Positions 19,919 to 28,054 of a stretch of 64,000 nucleotides of DNA are shown here, piece after piece; the stretch's first letter is position 1, and each line of letters starts with the position of its first letter. Below the pieces are notes generated by a model. It was not told where the DNA came from. It worked only from the letters and a program-made list of their open reading frames with translations, and did not search any database. Source of the DNA: Thermus composti (GTDB lineage Bacteria > Deinococcota > Deinococci > Deinococcales > Thermaceae); contig NZ_BMPJ01000003.1 of NCBI RefSeq assembly GCF_014647535.1, positions 1 to 64,000 of the forward strand, in the 5' to 3' direction. A program made the translations under genes and the position numbers.

Positions 19919-20161
19919 CTACTCCGGCAGGGGCGGCCTGCGGGGCTGCCGGCGCGGAGGGAGCTGGAAGGCTTCTTCGGCCACGTCCTGGAACCGTTCA
20001 CGGAGATGGGTGCCAAGCCCCTTGGGAAAGCTAGCCCCCAGCAGGACCGCCCTGAGGATGCGACGGGCCTCCTCTTCCATGGAGACCCCGTGTAGGGCGG
20101 CCCGAAGCCTCAGGGCCCGCTTGGTGGCTTCGTCCAGGTTGCGGATGGTGAGGGTGGCCAT
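19919..20161 (-). CDS. vapB: Ribbon-helix-helix antitoxin (FitA/VapB-like)
   Basis: 80 residues from ATG 20161, chosen because GGGAGG lies 8-9 bases upstream. The N-terminal strand-helix-helix MATLTIRNLDEATKRALRLR plus HGVSMEEEARRIL is the Arc/FitA DNA-binding fold. The C-terminal tail (RERFQDVAEEAFQLPPRRQP) should neutralise the PIN toxin. Autoregulation is expected. Transcription may enter from the PfmR-controlled minus-strand promoter about 140 bases upstream. Confidence 0.85.
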   Translation of the reverse strand: MATLTIRNLDEATKRALRLRAALHGVSMEEEARRILRAVLLGASFPKGLGTHLRERFQDVAEEAFQLPPRRQPRRPPLPE

Positions 20162-20193
20162 GCCTTTCACCTCCCGTCAGCTTGCATCCCAAT

Positions 20194-20277
20194 CATTGCT
20201 TGCGTTGCTCTAAATGCATAGAGATCCGGCCAACCCGCCATCCGGGACGCATGTTCAGCTGCTTTCGGAGTCCCATG
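20194..20277 (-). other. Short open frame between PfmR-controlled promoter and vapB
   Basis: An ATG at 20277 opens 27 codons (MGLRKQLNMRPGWRVGRIS...) downstream of the minus-strand promoter, ending just before the vapB ribosome site. It has no recognised family and no strong ribosome site. It could be a leader peptide, the start of a gene lost when vapBC arrived, or chance. Confidence 0.25.
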
Positions 20278-20288
20278 TCCAAAGGCCT

Positions 20289-20394
20289 TACCGACCGGTT
20301 GGTTGCCATTCTAGGCTTCCCGTCCCCCCTGTCAAGGGTGGACCTTGACAGGGGACGGGGGCTAGGGTAGGGTGTACTTACCGACCGGTCGGTG
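20289..20394. promoter_or_regulatory. Bidirectional promoter with two PfmR-type operators
   Basis: Plus strand: TTGACA (20345-20350), 17 bases, TAGGGT (20368-20373), operator TACCGACCGGTCGGTG (20379-20394), then pfmR ATG at 20399. Minus strand: TTGACA (20335-20330), 16 bases, TAGAAT (20313-20308), operator TACCGACCGGTTGGTT (20289-20304) over the predicted start. Both operators fit the recalled PfmR consensus TACCGACCGNTNGGTN. The two -35 boxes lie within a perfect 12-bp inverted repeat, CCCCTGTCAAGG at 20326-20337 and CCTTGACAGGGG at 20343-20354. Confidence 0.8.
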
Positions 20395-20398
20395 AGCT

Positions 20399-20989
20399 AT
20401 GGTGACCGCTACCAAGGACCGCATCCTCGAGGAAGCCGCCAAGCTCTTCACGGAGAAGGGCTACGAGGCCACCAGCGTCCAGGACATCGCCCAGGCCCTG
20501 GGGCTTTCCAAGGCGGCCCTCTACCACCACTTCCGGAGCAAGGAAGAGATCCTCTACGCCATCAGCCTCCTCGCCCTGGAGGGCCTGGTGGCGGCGGGGG
20601 AGAAGGCTTTAGGCGTGGAGGACCCTAAGGAGGCCCTATGCCGCTTCATGGAGGCCCACGCCCGCTACTTTGAGGAAAACCGCCCCTTCTTCGTGGCCAT
20701 GCTCCAAGGGATCCAAAGCCTCTCCCCGGAGCACCGGGCCGAGACGGTGCGCCTCAGGGACCGGCACGAGGCCAACCTGCGGGCGATCCTCAAGCGGGGC
20801 GTGGCGGCGGGGGTCTTCCGGGAGGTGGACGTGGCTTTGGCGGGGCGGGCGGTCCTTTCCATGCTCAACTGGATGATCCGCTGGTTCCGCCCCGAAGGCC
20901 CCATGCGGGCGGACGAGGTGGCCCGGGGCTACTGCGACCTGATCCTAAGGGGGTTAGCGGATGGAAATCCCGGAGCACAAGGAGCTTAG
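20399..20989 (+). CDS. pfmR: TetR-family fatty-acid metabolism repressor (PfmR)
   Basis: 196 residues. N-terminal HTH TSVQDIAQALGLSKAALYHHFRS, then a TetR ligand domain expected to bind acyl-CoA. Operator half-sites, gene order (acyl-CoA dehydrogenase, MaoC, ligase downstream) and its own operator 5 bases upstream of the ATG match PfmR of T. thermophilus HB8. It should repress this operon, the outward promoter and the distant thiolase. Its 3' end overlaps the next gene by 29 bases. Confidence 0.82.
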   Translation: MVTATKDRILEEAAKLFTEKGYEATSVQDIAQALGLSKAALYHHFRSKEEILYAISLLALEGLVAAGEKALGVEDPKEALCRFMEAHARYFEENRPFFVAMLQGIQSLSPEHRAETVRLRDRHEANLRAILKRGVAAGVFREVDVALAGRAVLSMLNWMIRWFRPEGPMRADEVARGYCDLILRGLADGNPGAQGA

Positions 20990-22097
20990 GGAGGTGGCCC
21001 GCCGCTTCCTGGCGGAGGCGGGGCCCAAGCTAAGGGAATACGAGGATAAGGAAGCCTTCCCCTGGCCCCTGGTGGAAAGGATGGGGGAACTAGGCTTTTT
21101 GGGAGTCTTCGTGCCGGAAGAGCTCGGGGGCGCGGGGCTAGACTTCTTCGCCTACCTGGCCCTTTTGGAGGAGATGGGGGGGTGGGCCTCCTTGCGCTCC
21201 ATCCTCTCGGTGCAGCAAAGCCTGGTCCTCACGCCCCTTTTCACCTACGGCACGGAGGAGCAAAAGCGGCGCTACGTGCCCCCCTTGGCCCGGGGGGAGG
21301 CCCTCGGGGCCTTCGGCCTCACGGAGCCCGAGGCGGGGTCGGATGCGGGAAGCCTCAGAGCCCGGGCCTACCGGGACGGGGACTTCTACGTCCTGGAGGG
21401 GCAGAAGACCTTCATCTCCCACGCCAATGTGGCCGAGGTCTTCCTCATCTTCGCCAAGACCGACCCCGAGAAGGGGGCCAAGGGGATCACCTGCTTTTTG
21501 GTGGAGCGCAAGGACGGGGTTCGGACAACCCCCCTCAAGGGGAAGCTGGGGCTAAGGGCGGCGGACACGGGGATGGTCTTCTTGGACGGGGTGCGCGTCC
21601 CCAAGGAGCGGGTCTTGGGCAAGGAGGGGGAAGGTTTCAAGATCGCCCTTTCCACCCTGGACACGGGGCGCATCTCCTTGGCGGCGGGGGCGGTGGGGCT
21701 TATGCAAAGGGCTTTGGACCTCTCCCTGGCCTACGCCCGGGAGAGGAAGCAGTTTGGCAAGCCCCTGGCGGCCTTCCAGCTCGTCCAGGAGCACCTGGTG
21801 GCCATGAAGCTGGACCTGGAGGCAAGCCGCCTCCTCGCCTACCGGGCGGCCCAAAAGAAGGTGAAGGGGGAGCCCTACACCCTCGAGGCCAGCATGGCCA
21901 AGCTCTTCGCCTCCGAGGCCGCTAACCGGGTGGCCTACCGGGCCATCCAGGTCCACGGGGGGTACGGCTTCTTTGAGGAGTACGAGGTGGCGAGGCTCTA
22001 TAGGGACGCCCGCATCCTCACCCTCTACGAGGGGACGAGCGAGGTGCAGAAGCTCATCATCGGGGCCCACCTCACGGGGGTGCGGGCCTTCACCTGA
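20961..22097 (+). CDS. Acyl-CoA dehydrogenase
   Basis: 378 residues, full length. The FAD/substrate signatures are present (GAFGLTEPEAGSDAG; KTFISHANVAEVFLIFAK), as are the C-terminal QFGKPLAAFQLVQ motif and the catalytic-base Glu in ILTLYEGTSEVQKL. It performs the first step of beta-oxidation, passing electrons to an electron-transfer flavoprotein not encoded here. The start within pfmR indicates translational coupling. Chain-length preference is not inferable. Confidence 0.93.
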   Translation: MEIPEHKELREVARRFLAEAGPKLREYEDKEAFPWPLVERMGELGFLGVFVPEELGGAGLDFFAYLALLEEMGGWASLRSILSVQQSLVLTPLFTYGTEEQKRRYVPPLARGEALGAFGLTEPEAGSDAGSLRARAYRDGDFYVLEGQKTFISHANVAEVFLIFAKTDPEKGAKGITCFLVERKDGVRTTPLKGKLGLRAADTGMVFLDGVRVPKERVLGKEGEGFKIALSTLDTGRISLAAGAVGLMQRALDLSLAYARERKQFGKPLAAFQLVQEHLVAMKLDLEASRLLAYRAAQKKVKGEPYTLEASMAKLFASEAANRVAYRAIQVHGGYGFFEEYEVARLYRDARILTLYEGTSEVQKLIIGAHLTGVRAFT

Positions 22098-22108
22098 GGA
22101 GGGAACCC

Positions 22109-22555
22109 ATGCCCATGTACTTTGAGGATTTTGAGGTGGGCCAGCGCTTCACCACCCCGGCCCGCACGGTGACCGAGGCGGACGTGGTGAACTTCGCCGG
22201 GGTCTCGGGGGACTACAACCCCATCCACACCGACGCGGAGTTCGCCAAGGAGACCCCCTTCGGGCAGCGCATCGCCCACGGGCTTCTGGTCCTTTCCATG
22301 CTCACGGGGCTCAGGCAACGCGCGGGCCACTTTGAGGGGACGATCATCGCCTGGCTGGAGATCCGGAACTACAGGTTCCTGAAGCCCGTCTTCATCGGGG
22401 ACACGGTCCGGGGGGAAAGCGAGATCCTGGAGAAGCGGGAGACCTCCAAGCCCGACCGGGGCATCCTGGTCCAACGGGTGCGGGTCTACAACCAAAGGGG
22501 CGAGGTGGTCCAGGAAGGGGAGTTCGTGACCATGGTGCGGCGGAGGCCCGCTTGA
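22109..22555 (+). CDS. MaoC-family enoyl-CoA hydratase/dehydratase
   Basis: 148 residues, a single hotdog domain. The hydratase-2 motif SGDYNPIHTDAEFA carries the catalytic Asp and His, followed by AHGLLVLSMLTGL. It hydrates 2-enoyl-CoA made by the adjacent dehydrogenase (an R-specific hydratase by family). ATG follows GAGGAGGGAACCC. Confidence 0.9.
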   Translation: MPMYFEDFEVGQRFTTPARTVTEADVVNFAGVSGDYNPIHTDAEFAKETPFGQRIAHGLLVLSMLTGLRQRAGHFEGTIIAWLEIRNYRFLKPVFIGDTVRGESEILEKRETSKPDRGILVQRVRVYNQRGEVVQEGEFVTMVRRRPA

Positions 22556-22802
22556 GCCCTTTTGCCCGCTGGTTCCAAGCGGAGGTTCTGAGGAAGAAAG
22601 GGGGCGAGGCGAAAGCCTTGGGGTCAGGGTGGTCACCGCCGAGCTTTCCATAAGCTACCTGCGGCCCGTGCGGGAGGGGGTGCTTTGGGCCAAGGGGTGG
22701 GTGGTCCATCCCGGGCGCCACCTCCTCCACGCCGCCGGGGAGGTCCTCCTGGAGGGGAAGCGGGTGGCCTTCGCCAAGGGGGTCTTCCACCGGGTGGGCT
22801 AA
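22552..22802 (+). pseudogene. PaaI-type hotdog thioesterase, internally deleted and frameshifted
   Basis: TTG 22552 (overlapping the maoC stop) opens SPFARWFQAEVLRKKGGEAKALG, a plausible PaaI-like N-terminus. After about 25 codons the frame diverges. A different frame, beginning GVRVVTAELSISYLRPVREG and ending HAAGEVLLEGKRVAFAKGVF, supplies the C-terminal half of the fold. The middle section with the catalytic HGG-type motif is missing, so a deletion plus frame change inactivated the gene. Its slot between maoC and the ligase suggests an original acyl-CoA thioesterase. Confidence 0.65.
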
Positions 22803-22838
22803 GGGCTTATACTGGGTCCAACCCTGAGGGAGGTGGAT

Positions 22839-24446
22839 ATGTTCCCGAGCACCATGATGGACGAGGAGCTGAACCTTTGGGACTTCCTGGAGCGGGCGGC
22901 GGAGCTTTTCGGGAGAAAGGAGGTGGTCTCCCGGCTCCACACCGGGGAAATCCACCGCACCACCTACGCCGAGGTCCACAAGAGGGCGCGGAGGCTCATG
23001 GGGGGCCTCCGGGCCTTGGGGGTGGGGGAGGGGGACCGGGTGGCCACCCTGGGCTTCAACCACTTCCGCCACCTCGAGGCCTACTTCGCCGTTCCCGGGA
23101 TGGGGGCGGTCCTCCACACCGCCAACCCCAGGCTTTCCCCCAAGGAGATCGCCTACATCCTGAACCACGCCGAGGACAAGGTCCTCCTCTTTGACCCCAA
23201 CCTCCTTCCCCTGGTGGAGGCCATCCGGCCCGAACTGAAAACGGTGCAGCACTTCGTGGTTATGGACGAGCAGGCCCCCGAGGGGTACCTAAGTTACGAG
23301 GAGGTCCTGGGGGAGGAACAGGACCCCGTGCGGGTGCCGGAGCGGGCGGCCTGCGGCATGGCCTACACCACGGGGACCACGGGCCTCCCCAAGGGGGTGG
23401 TCTACAGCCACCGGGCCTTGGTCCTCCACTCCCTGGCGGCAAGCCTCGTGGACGGCACCGCCCTTTCCGAGAAGGACGCCGTCCTCCCCGTGGTGCCCAT
23501 GTTCCACGTCAACGCCTGGTGCCTGCCCTACGCCGCCACCATGGTGGGGGCCAAGCAGGTCCTGCCAGGGCCTAGGCTGGACCCCGCCTCCCTGGTGGAG
23601 CTCTTTGACGGGGAGGGGGTGACCTTCACCGCCGGGGTGCCCACGGTGTGGCTCGCCCTGGCGGATTACCTGGAAAGCACGGGCCACCGCCTGAAGACCC
23701 TGAAGCGCCTGGTGGTGGGGGGAAGCGCCGCCCCCAGAAGCCTCATCGCCCGCTTTGAGCGGATGGGGATAGAGGTGCGCCAGGGCTACGGCCTCACCGA
23801 GACCTCGCCCGTGGTGGTGGTGAACTTCATCAAAAGCTACCTGGAGAAGGATCTTACCCCCGAGGCCCGCATCGCCCTCAAGGCCAAGACCGGCCTCCCC
23901 ATCCCCCTGGTGCGCCTAAGGGTGGCGGACGAGGAAGGCCGCCCCGTGCCCAAGGACGGGAAGACCCTGGGGGAGGTGCAGCTCAAAGGGCCTTGGATCA
24001 CCAAGGGGTACTACCAAAACGAGGAGGCGAGCCGAAATGCCCTCACCCCGGACGGCTTCTTCCGCACCGGGGACATCGCCACCTGGGACGAGGAGGGGTA
24101 CGTAGAGATCAAGGACCGGCTCAAGGACCTGATTAAGTCGGGCGGGGAGTGGATTTCCAGCGTGGACCTGGAAAACGCCCTCATGGGCCACCCCAAGGTG
24201 AAGGAGGCGGCGGTGGTGGCCATCCCCCACCCCAGGTGGCAGGAGAGGCCCTTGGCGGTGGTGGTGCCAAGGGGTGAGGCCCCAAGCCCGGAGGAGCTCA
24301 ACCAGCACCTCCTCGAGGCCGGCTTCGCCAAGTGGCAGCTTCCCGACGCCTACGTCTATGTGGAGGAGATCCCGAGGACGTCCGCGGGCAAGTTCCTCAA
24401 GCGGGCCCTTCGGGAAAGGTACAAGGACCTCTACGGGGAGGCGTGA
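22839..24446 (+). CDS. Long-chain fatty-acid-CoA ligase (AMP-binding)
   Basis: About 535 residues. The adenylation P-loop YTTGTTGLPKGVVYSH, the gate/linker VVPMFHVNAWCLP, the A5 motif GYGLTETSPVV, FFRTGDIATWDEEGY, IKDRLKDLIKSGGEWIS and a C-terminal Lys (RTSAGKFLKRAL) are all intact. It closely resembles the dimeric T. thermophilus long-chain acyl-CoA synthetase of known structure. It activates fatty acids for beta-oxidation by the neighbouring enzymes. ATG 22839 is chosen because GGGAGG lies at a good distance; a GTG six bases earlier is possible. Confidence 0.92.
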   Translation: MFPSTMMDEELNLWDFLERAAELFGRKEVVSRLHTGEIHRTTYAEVHKRARRLMGGLRALGVGEGDRVATLGFNHFRHLEAYFAVPGMGAVLHTANPRLSPKEIAYILNHAEDKVLLFDPNLLPLVEAIRPELKTVQHFVVMDEQAPEGYLSYEEVLGEEQDPVRVPERAACGMAYTTGTTGLPKGVVYSHRALVLHSLAASLVDGTALSEKDAVLPVVPMFHVNAWCLPYAATMVGAKQVLPGPRLDPASLVELFDGEGVTFTAGVPTVWLALADYLESTGHRLKTLKRLVVGGSAAPRSLIARFERMGIEVRQGYGLTETSPVVVVNFIKSYLEKDLTPEARIALKAKTGLPIPLVRLRVADEEGRPVPKDGKTLGEVQLKGPWITKGYYQNEEASRNALTPDGFFRTGDIATWDEEGYVEIKDRLKDLIKSGGEWISSVDLENALMGHPKVKEAAVVAIPHPRWQERPLAVVVPRGEAPSPEELNQHLLEAGFAKWQLPDAYVYVEEIPRTSAGKFLKRALRERYKDLYGEA

Positions 24447-25207
24447 TGTTTTTGGAGATGTTCCGCCTGGACGGGAAGGCCGCCCTGGTGACGGGAGGGT
24501 CGCGGGGGCTTGGCCTCGAGGCGGCCCTGGCCCTCAAGGAGGCGGGGGCTAGGGTGGCGGTCATGGCCCGGCGGGCGAGCTTTTTTGAGGAGGCTCGGGA
24601 AAAGCTTGGGGAAGACGCCCTTTACCTGGAGGGGGACGTGCGGGACGAGGCCCGCCTCGAGGCCATCGCCCAGGAGGTGGAGGAGAAGCTTGGCCCCCTC
24701 ACCATCCTGGTGAACGCCGCCGGGATCAGCTGGGGGGCCCCCTCCCTGGAGATGCCCGTGGAGAAGGTGCGGGAGGTCTTGGAGGTGAACCTGGTGGGGG
24801 CCTTTCTGGCGAGCCGGGTGGCGGCCCGGCGCATGAAGGAAAGGGGCTACGGCAAGATCGTCCACATCGCCTCCGTGGCCGGGCTCAAGGGGGAGTACCC
24901 CGAGGTCCTGGACGCCGTGGGCTACTCCGCCTCCAAAGGGGGCCTCATCGCCCTGACCCGGGACCTGGCGGTGAAGTGGGGAAGGTGGGGGATCAGGGTG
25001 AACGCCCTCGCCCCCGGGTTTTTCCCCACCCGGATGACGGAGAAGGTCCTCCCCCGGGCGGAACCCCTCCTCAAGGCCACCCTTCCCCTGGGCCGGCCGG
25101 GCAGGCCCGGGGAGCTTGGGGGGGCGGTCTTGTTCCTGGTGAGCCCCGCCTCCGACTACATCACCGGGGCCGTCCTCCCCGTAGACGGCGGGGCCACGGC
25201 CCTTTAG
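24446..25207 (+). CDS. Short-chain dehydrogenase/reductase
   Basis: 253 residues. The NAD(P) loop VTGGSRGLGLEA, NAAGISWGAP, catalytic Ser in IASVAGLKG, and YSASKGG (Tyr and Lys) are present. The C-terminus PASDYITGAVLPVDGGATAL is FabG-like. The ATG overlaps the ligase TGA. In this operon it is probably a 3-hydroxyacyl-CoA dehydrogenase or 3-oxoacyl reductase, but SDR specificity cannot be read from sequence. It ends 4 bases into the convergent recombinase gene. Confidence 0.9.
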   Translation: MFLEMFRLDGKAALVTGGSRGLGLEAALALKEAGARVAVMARRASFFEEAREKLGEDALYLEGDVRDEARLEAIAQEVEEKLGPLTILVNAAGISWGAPSLEMPVEKVREVLEVNLVGAFLASRVAARRMKERGYGKIVHIASVAGLKGEYPEVLDAVGYSASKGGLIALTRDLAVKWGRWGIRVNALAPGFFPTRMTEKVLPRAEPLLKATLPLGRPGRPGELGGAVLFLVSPASDYITGAVLPVDGGATAL

Positions 25208-26115
25208 AGCTCGGGGAGCCTGAGGGCCGCTTCCTTCAAGCGCTCCCTCGAGGCGTGGAGGTAGATCTGGGTGGTGGCGATGGACTCGTGGCCCAGAAGG
25301 TCCTTCACGGCGTCCAGCTCCACGCCCTGTTCCACCAGGAGGGTGGCGTAGGCGTGGCGGAGCTTGTGGGGGGTGAAGCGCCTGGGGTCCAGACCCGCCC
25401 TTAGGGCCGCCTCCCGGAAGCGGGCTTCCACGTAGCGGGCGGAAGGGGGAAAGCCCTTGCGCTTTCCCTCCGCAAAAGTGAATATATTCACATTCCCTTG
25501 CGGCGGACCCAGCTCCAAAAGCACCGCCTGAGCGGTCTTGGAAAGGGGCACCAGGCGCTCCTTGTTGCCCTTGCCCACCACCCGCACCGCCACCGGGGTT
25601 TTCCCCTCCAGGACCAGGTTCTTGCCCTTGAGGGCCAGGGCCTCGGAGATCCTGAGCCCGGTGCCGTAGAGGAAGCGGGCCAAGGCGGTGAGGAGCCGGG
25701 CTTCCTTTTCCTCTTCCAGGGCCTTGAGGAAGCGCCTCAGCTCCTCGGGGTTCGGGTAAAAGGGAAGCCTCCTTCCCGCCTTGGGCCGGCCGATCCCCTC
25801 GGTGGGGTCCTCCTTGGCCTCGCCCTTCACCTCCCTGAGGTAGCGGTAGTAGCTCCTTAGGGCGGCCAAAAACCCCTGGACCCGCCTTGGGGCCCAGCGC
25901 TCCCGAAGAAGAAGGGCCCGCACCGCCTCGGGGCCCTCGGGGAGGGCTTCGGCCTTAAGGAAGCGGAACCAGAAGCGGAGGTCCTGGAGGTAGCGGCGCA
26001 CCCCCCTTGGGGCGTAGCCCCGCTCCAAAAGGAGGTACTCCCCGTAGGGGGCGAGGGGCAGAAGGTCCTCGTCGGGCCTTTGGATGCCGAGGGTTTTCCA
26101 GAGGGCCTGGGCCAT
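25204..26115 (-). CDS. Tyrosine recombinase (XerC/XerD-like)
   Basis: 303 residues. An N-terminal SAM-like core-binding domain (about 15-105) precedes the catalytic domain with Arg in GTGLRISEAL, Lys in VVGKGNKERLVPL, HKLRHAYATLL (His-x-x-Arg), LLGHESIATTQIYLH (second His and nucleophilic Tyr). It fits a replicon-dimer resolvase or plasmid-type integrase. No dif/res site was identified. TATAAT lies exactly six bases before ATG 26115, which favours this start and a leaderless mRNA over the ATG inside the -10 box (26130). Confidence 0.9.
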   Translation of the reverse strand: MAQALWKTLGIQRPDEDLLPLAPYGEYLLLERGYAPRGVRRYLQDLRFWFRFLKAEALPEGPEAVRALLLRERWAPRRVQGFLAALRSYYRYLREVKGEAKEDPTEGIGRPKAGRRLPFYPNPEELRRFLKALEEEKEARLLTALARFLYGTGLRISEALALKGKNLVLEGKTPVAVRVVGKGNKERLVPLSKTAQAVLLELGPPQGNVNIFTFAEGKRKGFPPSARYVEARFREAALRAGLDPRRFTPHKLRHAYATLLVEQGVELDAVKDLLGHESIATTQIYLHASRERLKEAALRLPEL

Positions 26116-26118
26116 GGG

Positions 26119-26151
26119 GGCATTATACATGCGCGAAATGTACCTTTCGCG
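26119..26151 (-). promoter_or_regulatory. Recombinase promoter with 7-bp inverted repeat
   Basis: On the minus strand TATAAT precedes the recombinase ATG by six bases. Just upstream, CGCGAAATGTACCTTTCGCG (26132-26151) is a perfect inverted repeat with 7-base arms and a 6-base spacer covering the -10/-35 interval. That is a good candidate repressor site for the recombinase. Confidence 0.5.
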
Positions 26152-26180
26152 AACGAAGAGGTAGGCCCGAGACACCGGGC

Positions 26181-27482
26181 TTAAGCGCCCCACCGGCCGA
26201 GGAAGCGCTCCGCCGCCTCGGGCCTCGCGGGCAGGTAGAGGTGGACGAAGCTCGCCACGATCCGCCCGTCGGTGTACCCCTCCACCTCCTCGCCCCCCTT
26301 GCGGCGCCAGGCGGGACTTGGGGAGGCGGGAAGCCTCGCATAGTGGAACTCGTGCCCCTTGAAGACCTCCCCCGGCCTCGCCCAGGGGTTTTCCCTTAGG
26401 GCCACCACCTCCCGGTAGCCCAAAAGGGGCCTCTCCGCCATCCGGGCCTCCCCGGGGACCAGGCCCACCATGGGGAAAAAGTCCTCCCCCACCCAAAGCC
26501 CCTGGGAGAGGTACATGTACCCCCCGCACTCGGCCACGATGGGGCCAGGAAAACGGCGGATGGCTTCCCGCAGGGCCCGGTTCTCGGAAAGCCTCCCGGC
26601 GAAAAGCTCGGGGTAGCCGCCCCCCAGAAGGAGGGCGTGGGCTTCGGGGAGGGTTTCGTCCTCGAGGGGGCTAAAGGGCAAAAGCTCCGCCCCCAAGGCC
26701 TCCAAAAGCTCCAAGGCCTCGGGGTAGTAGAAGGAAAAGGCCCGATCCCAGGCGTAGGCCACCCGGGCCCTGGGGGGGCGCTTTTCGGGAAGGAAGGGAG
26801 GGGCCTCGGGAAGGGGCGGGGCGGAAGCGGCCAGGTGCAAGACCCCTTCCAGGTCCACCCGGAAGGCCCGCCTTAGGGCCTCCAGGGGCGGCGCCACCTC
26901 CCCCGCCAGGACCAGGCCCAGATGCCGCTCGGGGAGAGCCAAAGCGGGGTCCTGGGGCAGCCAGCCGAGAAGGGGAAGGCCCAGGGGAGCGAGGGCCTCC
27001 CTCAGGATCTCGGCGTGCCGCTCCGAGCCCACCCGGTTGGCAAAGACCCCCACCACCCGCACCCCGGGGTCGTACTCCAGGAAGCCCTTGGCCAGGGGGG
27101 CGATGGAGCCCGCCATCCCCTTGGCGTCCACCACCAGGGCCACAGGGACCCGTAGGAGCCTCGCCACCTGGGCGGTGGAGCCCACCTTCCCCAGGGGGTC
27201 CTTCCCGTCAAAGAGGCCCATCACCCCCTCTATGAGGGCGAAGTCTGCCCCCCGCATCCCGTGGCGGAAGAGGGCGAGGAGGCCCTTTTCGTCCAGGAAG
27301 AAGCCGTCCAGGTTGTAGGGCCTCCTCCCTGCGGCCCTTTCCAGGTGGGTGGGGTCAATGTAGTCCGGGCCCACCTTGAAGGGCTGCACCTTAAGGCCCC
27401 GCTCCCTTAGGGCCAGGAGGAGGGCCAGGGCCAGCGTGGTCTTGCCGGCGCCCGAGTGGGGGGCGGCGAGGAGCAGGCGCAT
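26181..27482 (-). CDS. cbiA: Cobyrinate a,c-diamide synthase
   Basis: 433 residues with an N-terminal ATP-binding DTBS-like domain (AAPHSGAGKTTLALAL; KVGPDYIDP) and a class-I glutamine amidotransferase domain with nucleophile Cys in AECGGYMYLSQ and the late His in ASFVHLYLPARPE. It amidates the a and c side chains of (cobalt-)cobyrinate. Last gene of the minus-strand cobT-cobS-cobO-cbiA operon; its ATG overlaps the cobO stop. Confidence 0.93.
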   Translation of the reverse strand: MRLLLAAPHSGAGKTTLALALLLALRERGLKVQPFKVGPDYIDPTHLERAAGRRPYNLDGFFLDEKGLLALFRHGMRGADFALIEGVMGLFDGKDPLGKVGSTAQVARLLRVPVALVVDAKGMAGSIAPLAKGFLEYDPGVRVVGVFANRVGSERHAEILREALAPLGLPLLGWLPQDPALALPERHLGLVLAGEVAPPLEALRRAFRVDLEGVLHLAASAPPLPEAPPFLPEKRPPRARVAYAWDRAFSFYYPEALELLEALGAELLPFSPLEDETLPEAHALLLGGGYPELFAGRLSENRALREAIRRFPGPIVAECGGYMYLSQGLWVGEDFFPMVGLVPGEARMAERPLLGYREVVALRENPWARPGEVFKGHEFHYARLPASPSPAWRRKGGEEVEGYTDGRIVASFVHLYLPARPEAAERFLGRWGA

Positions 27483-28051
27483 CAGTGCTCAATCCCCCTT
27501 TGGGCGGGGACGCCCTGGTCAAAGGCGTGCTTCACCTTGCGCATCTCCGTCACCGTGTCCGCCAGGGCCAAGAGGGCCTCGGGGGCTCCCCTACCCGTGA
27601 CCACCACGTGGACGTGGGGAGGGCGGGCGGAGAGGGCCTCCAAAAACTCCTCCAGAGGAACCCAGCCGTAGCGCAAGGGGTAGGTGGCCTCGTCCAGGAC
27701 GACGAGGTCGTAGGCCCCCGAGAGGAGGGCTTCCTTGGCCCTTTGCCACCCCTCCCGGGCCAGGGCGGCGGAGCGGTCTAGGTCCTGGCTTTTCCAGGTG
27801 AAGCCGTCCCCCAGGCCCTCAACGGGGATGCCCAAAAGGGCGAAGGCCCGGTGCTCCCCGAAGCGGGCGGTGGCGTGCTTGATGAACTGGAAAATCCGCA
27901 CCTTAAGCCCCCGCCCGTGGGCCCTAAGGGCGAGGCCAAAGGCGGCGGTGCTTTTGCCCTTGCCGTCCCCGGTGTAGACCAAAAGGAGGCCCCGCCTTTC
28001 CCCTTGGGGCTTGGCGTAGGGCTTTTGGCGCTTGGGCCCTTCCACGCCCAA
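27482..28051 (-). CDS. cobO: Corrinoid adenosyltransferase (CobO/BtuR type)
   Basis: 189 residues. P-loop [19 protein letters not shown], then [25 protein letters not shown] and [11 protein letters not shown] are typical of the CobA/CobO/BtuR family, which adenosylates Co(I) corrinoids with ATP. The start is uncertain (TTG 28051 or GTG 28045; no strong ribosome site). The gap to cobS is 3 bases. Confidence 0.92.
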   Translation of the reverse strand: MGVEGPKRQKPYAKPQGERRGLLLVYTGDGKGKSTAAFGLALRAHGRGLKVRIFQFIKHATARFGEHRAFALLGIPVEGLGDGFTWKSQDLDRSAALAREGWQRAKEALLSGAYDLVVLDEATYPLRYGWVPLEEFLEALSARPPHVHVVVTGRGAPEALLALADTVTEMRKVKHAFDQGVPAQRGIEH

Positions 28052-28054
28052 AGC

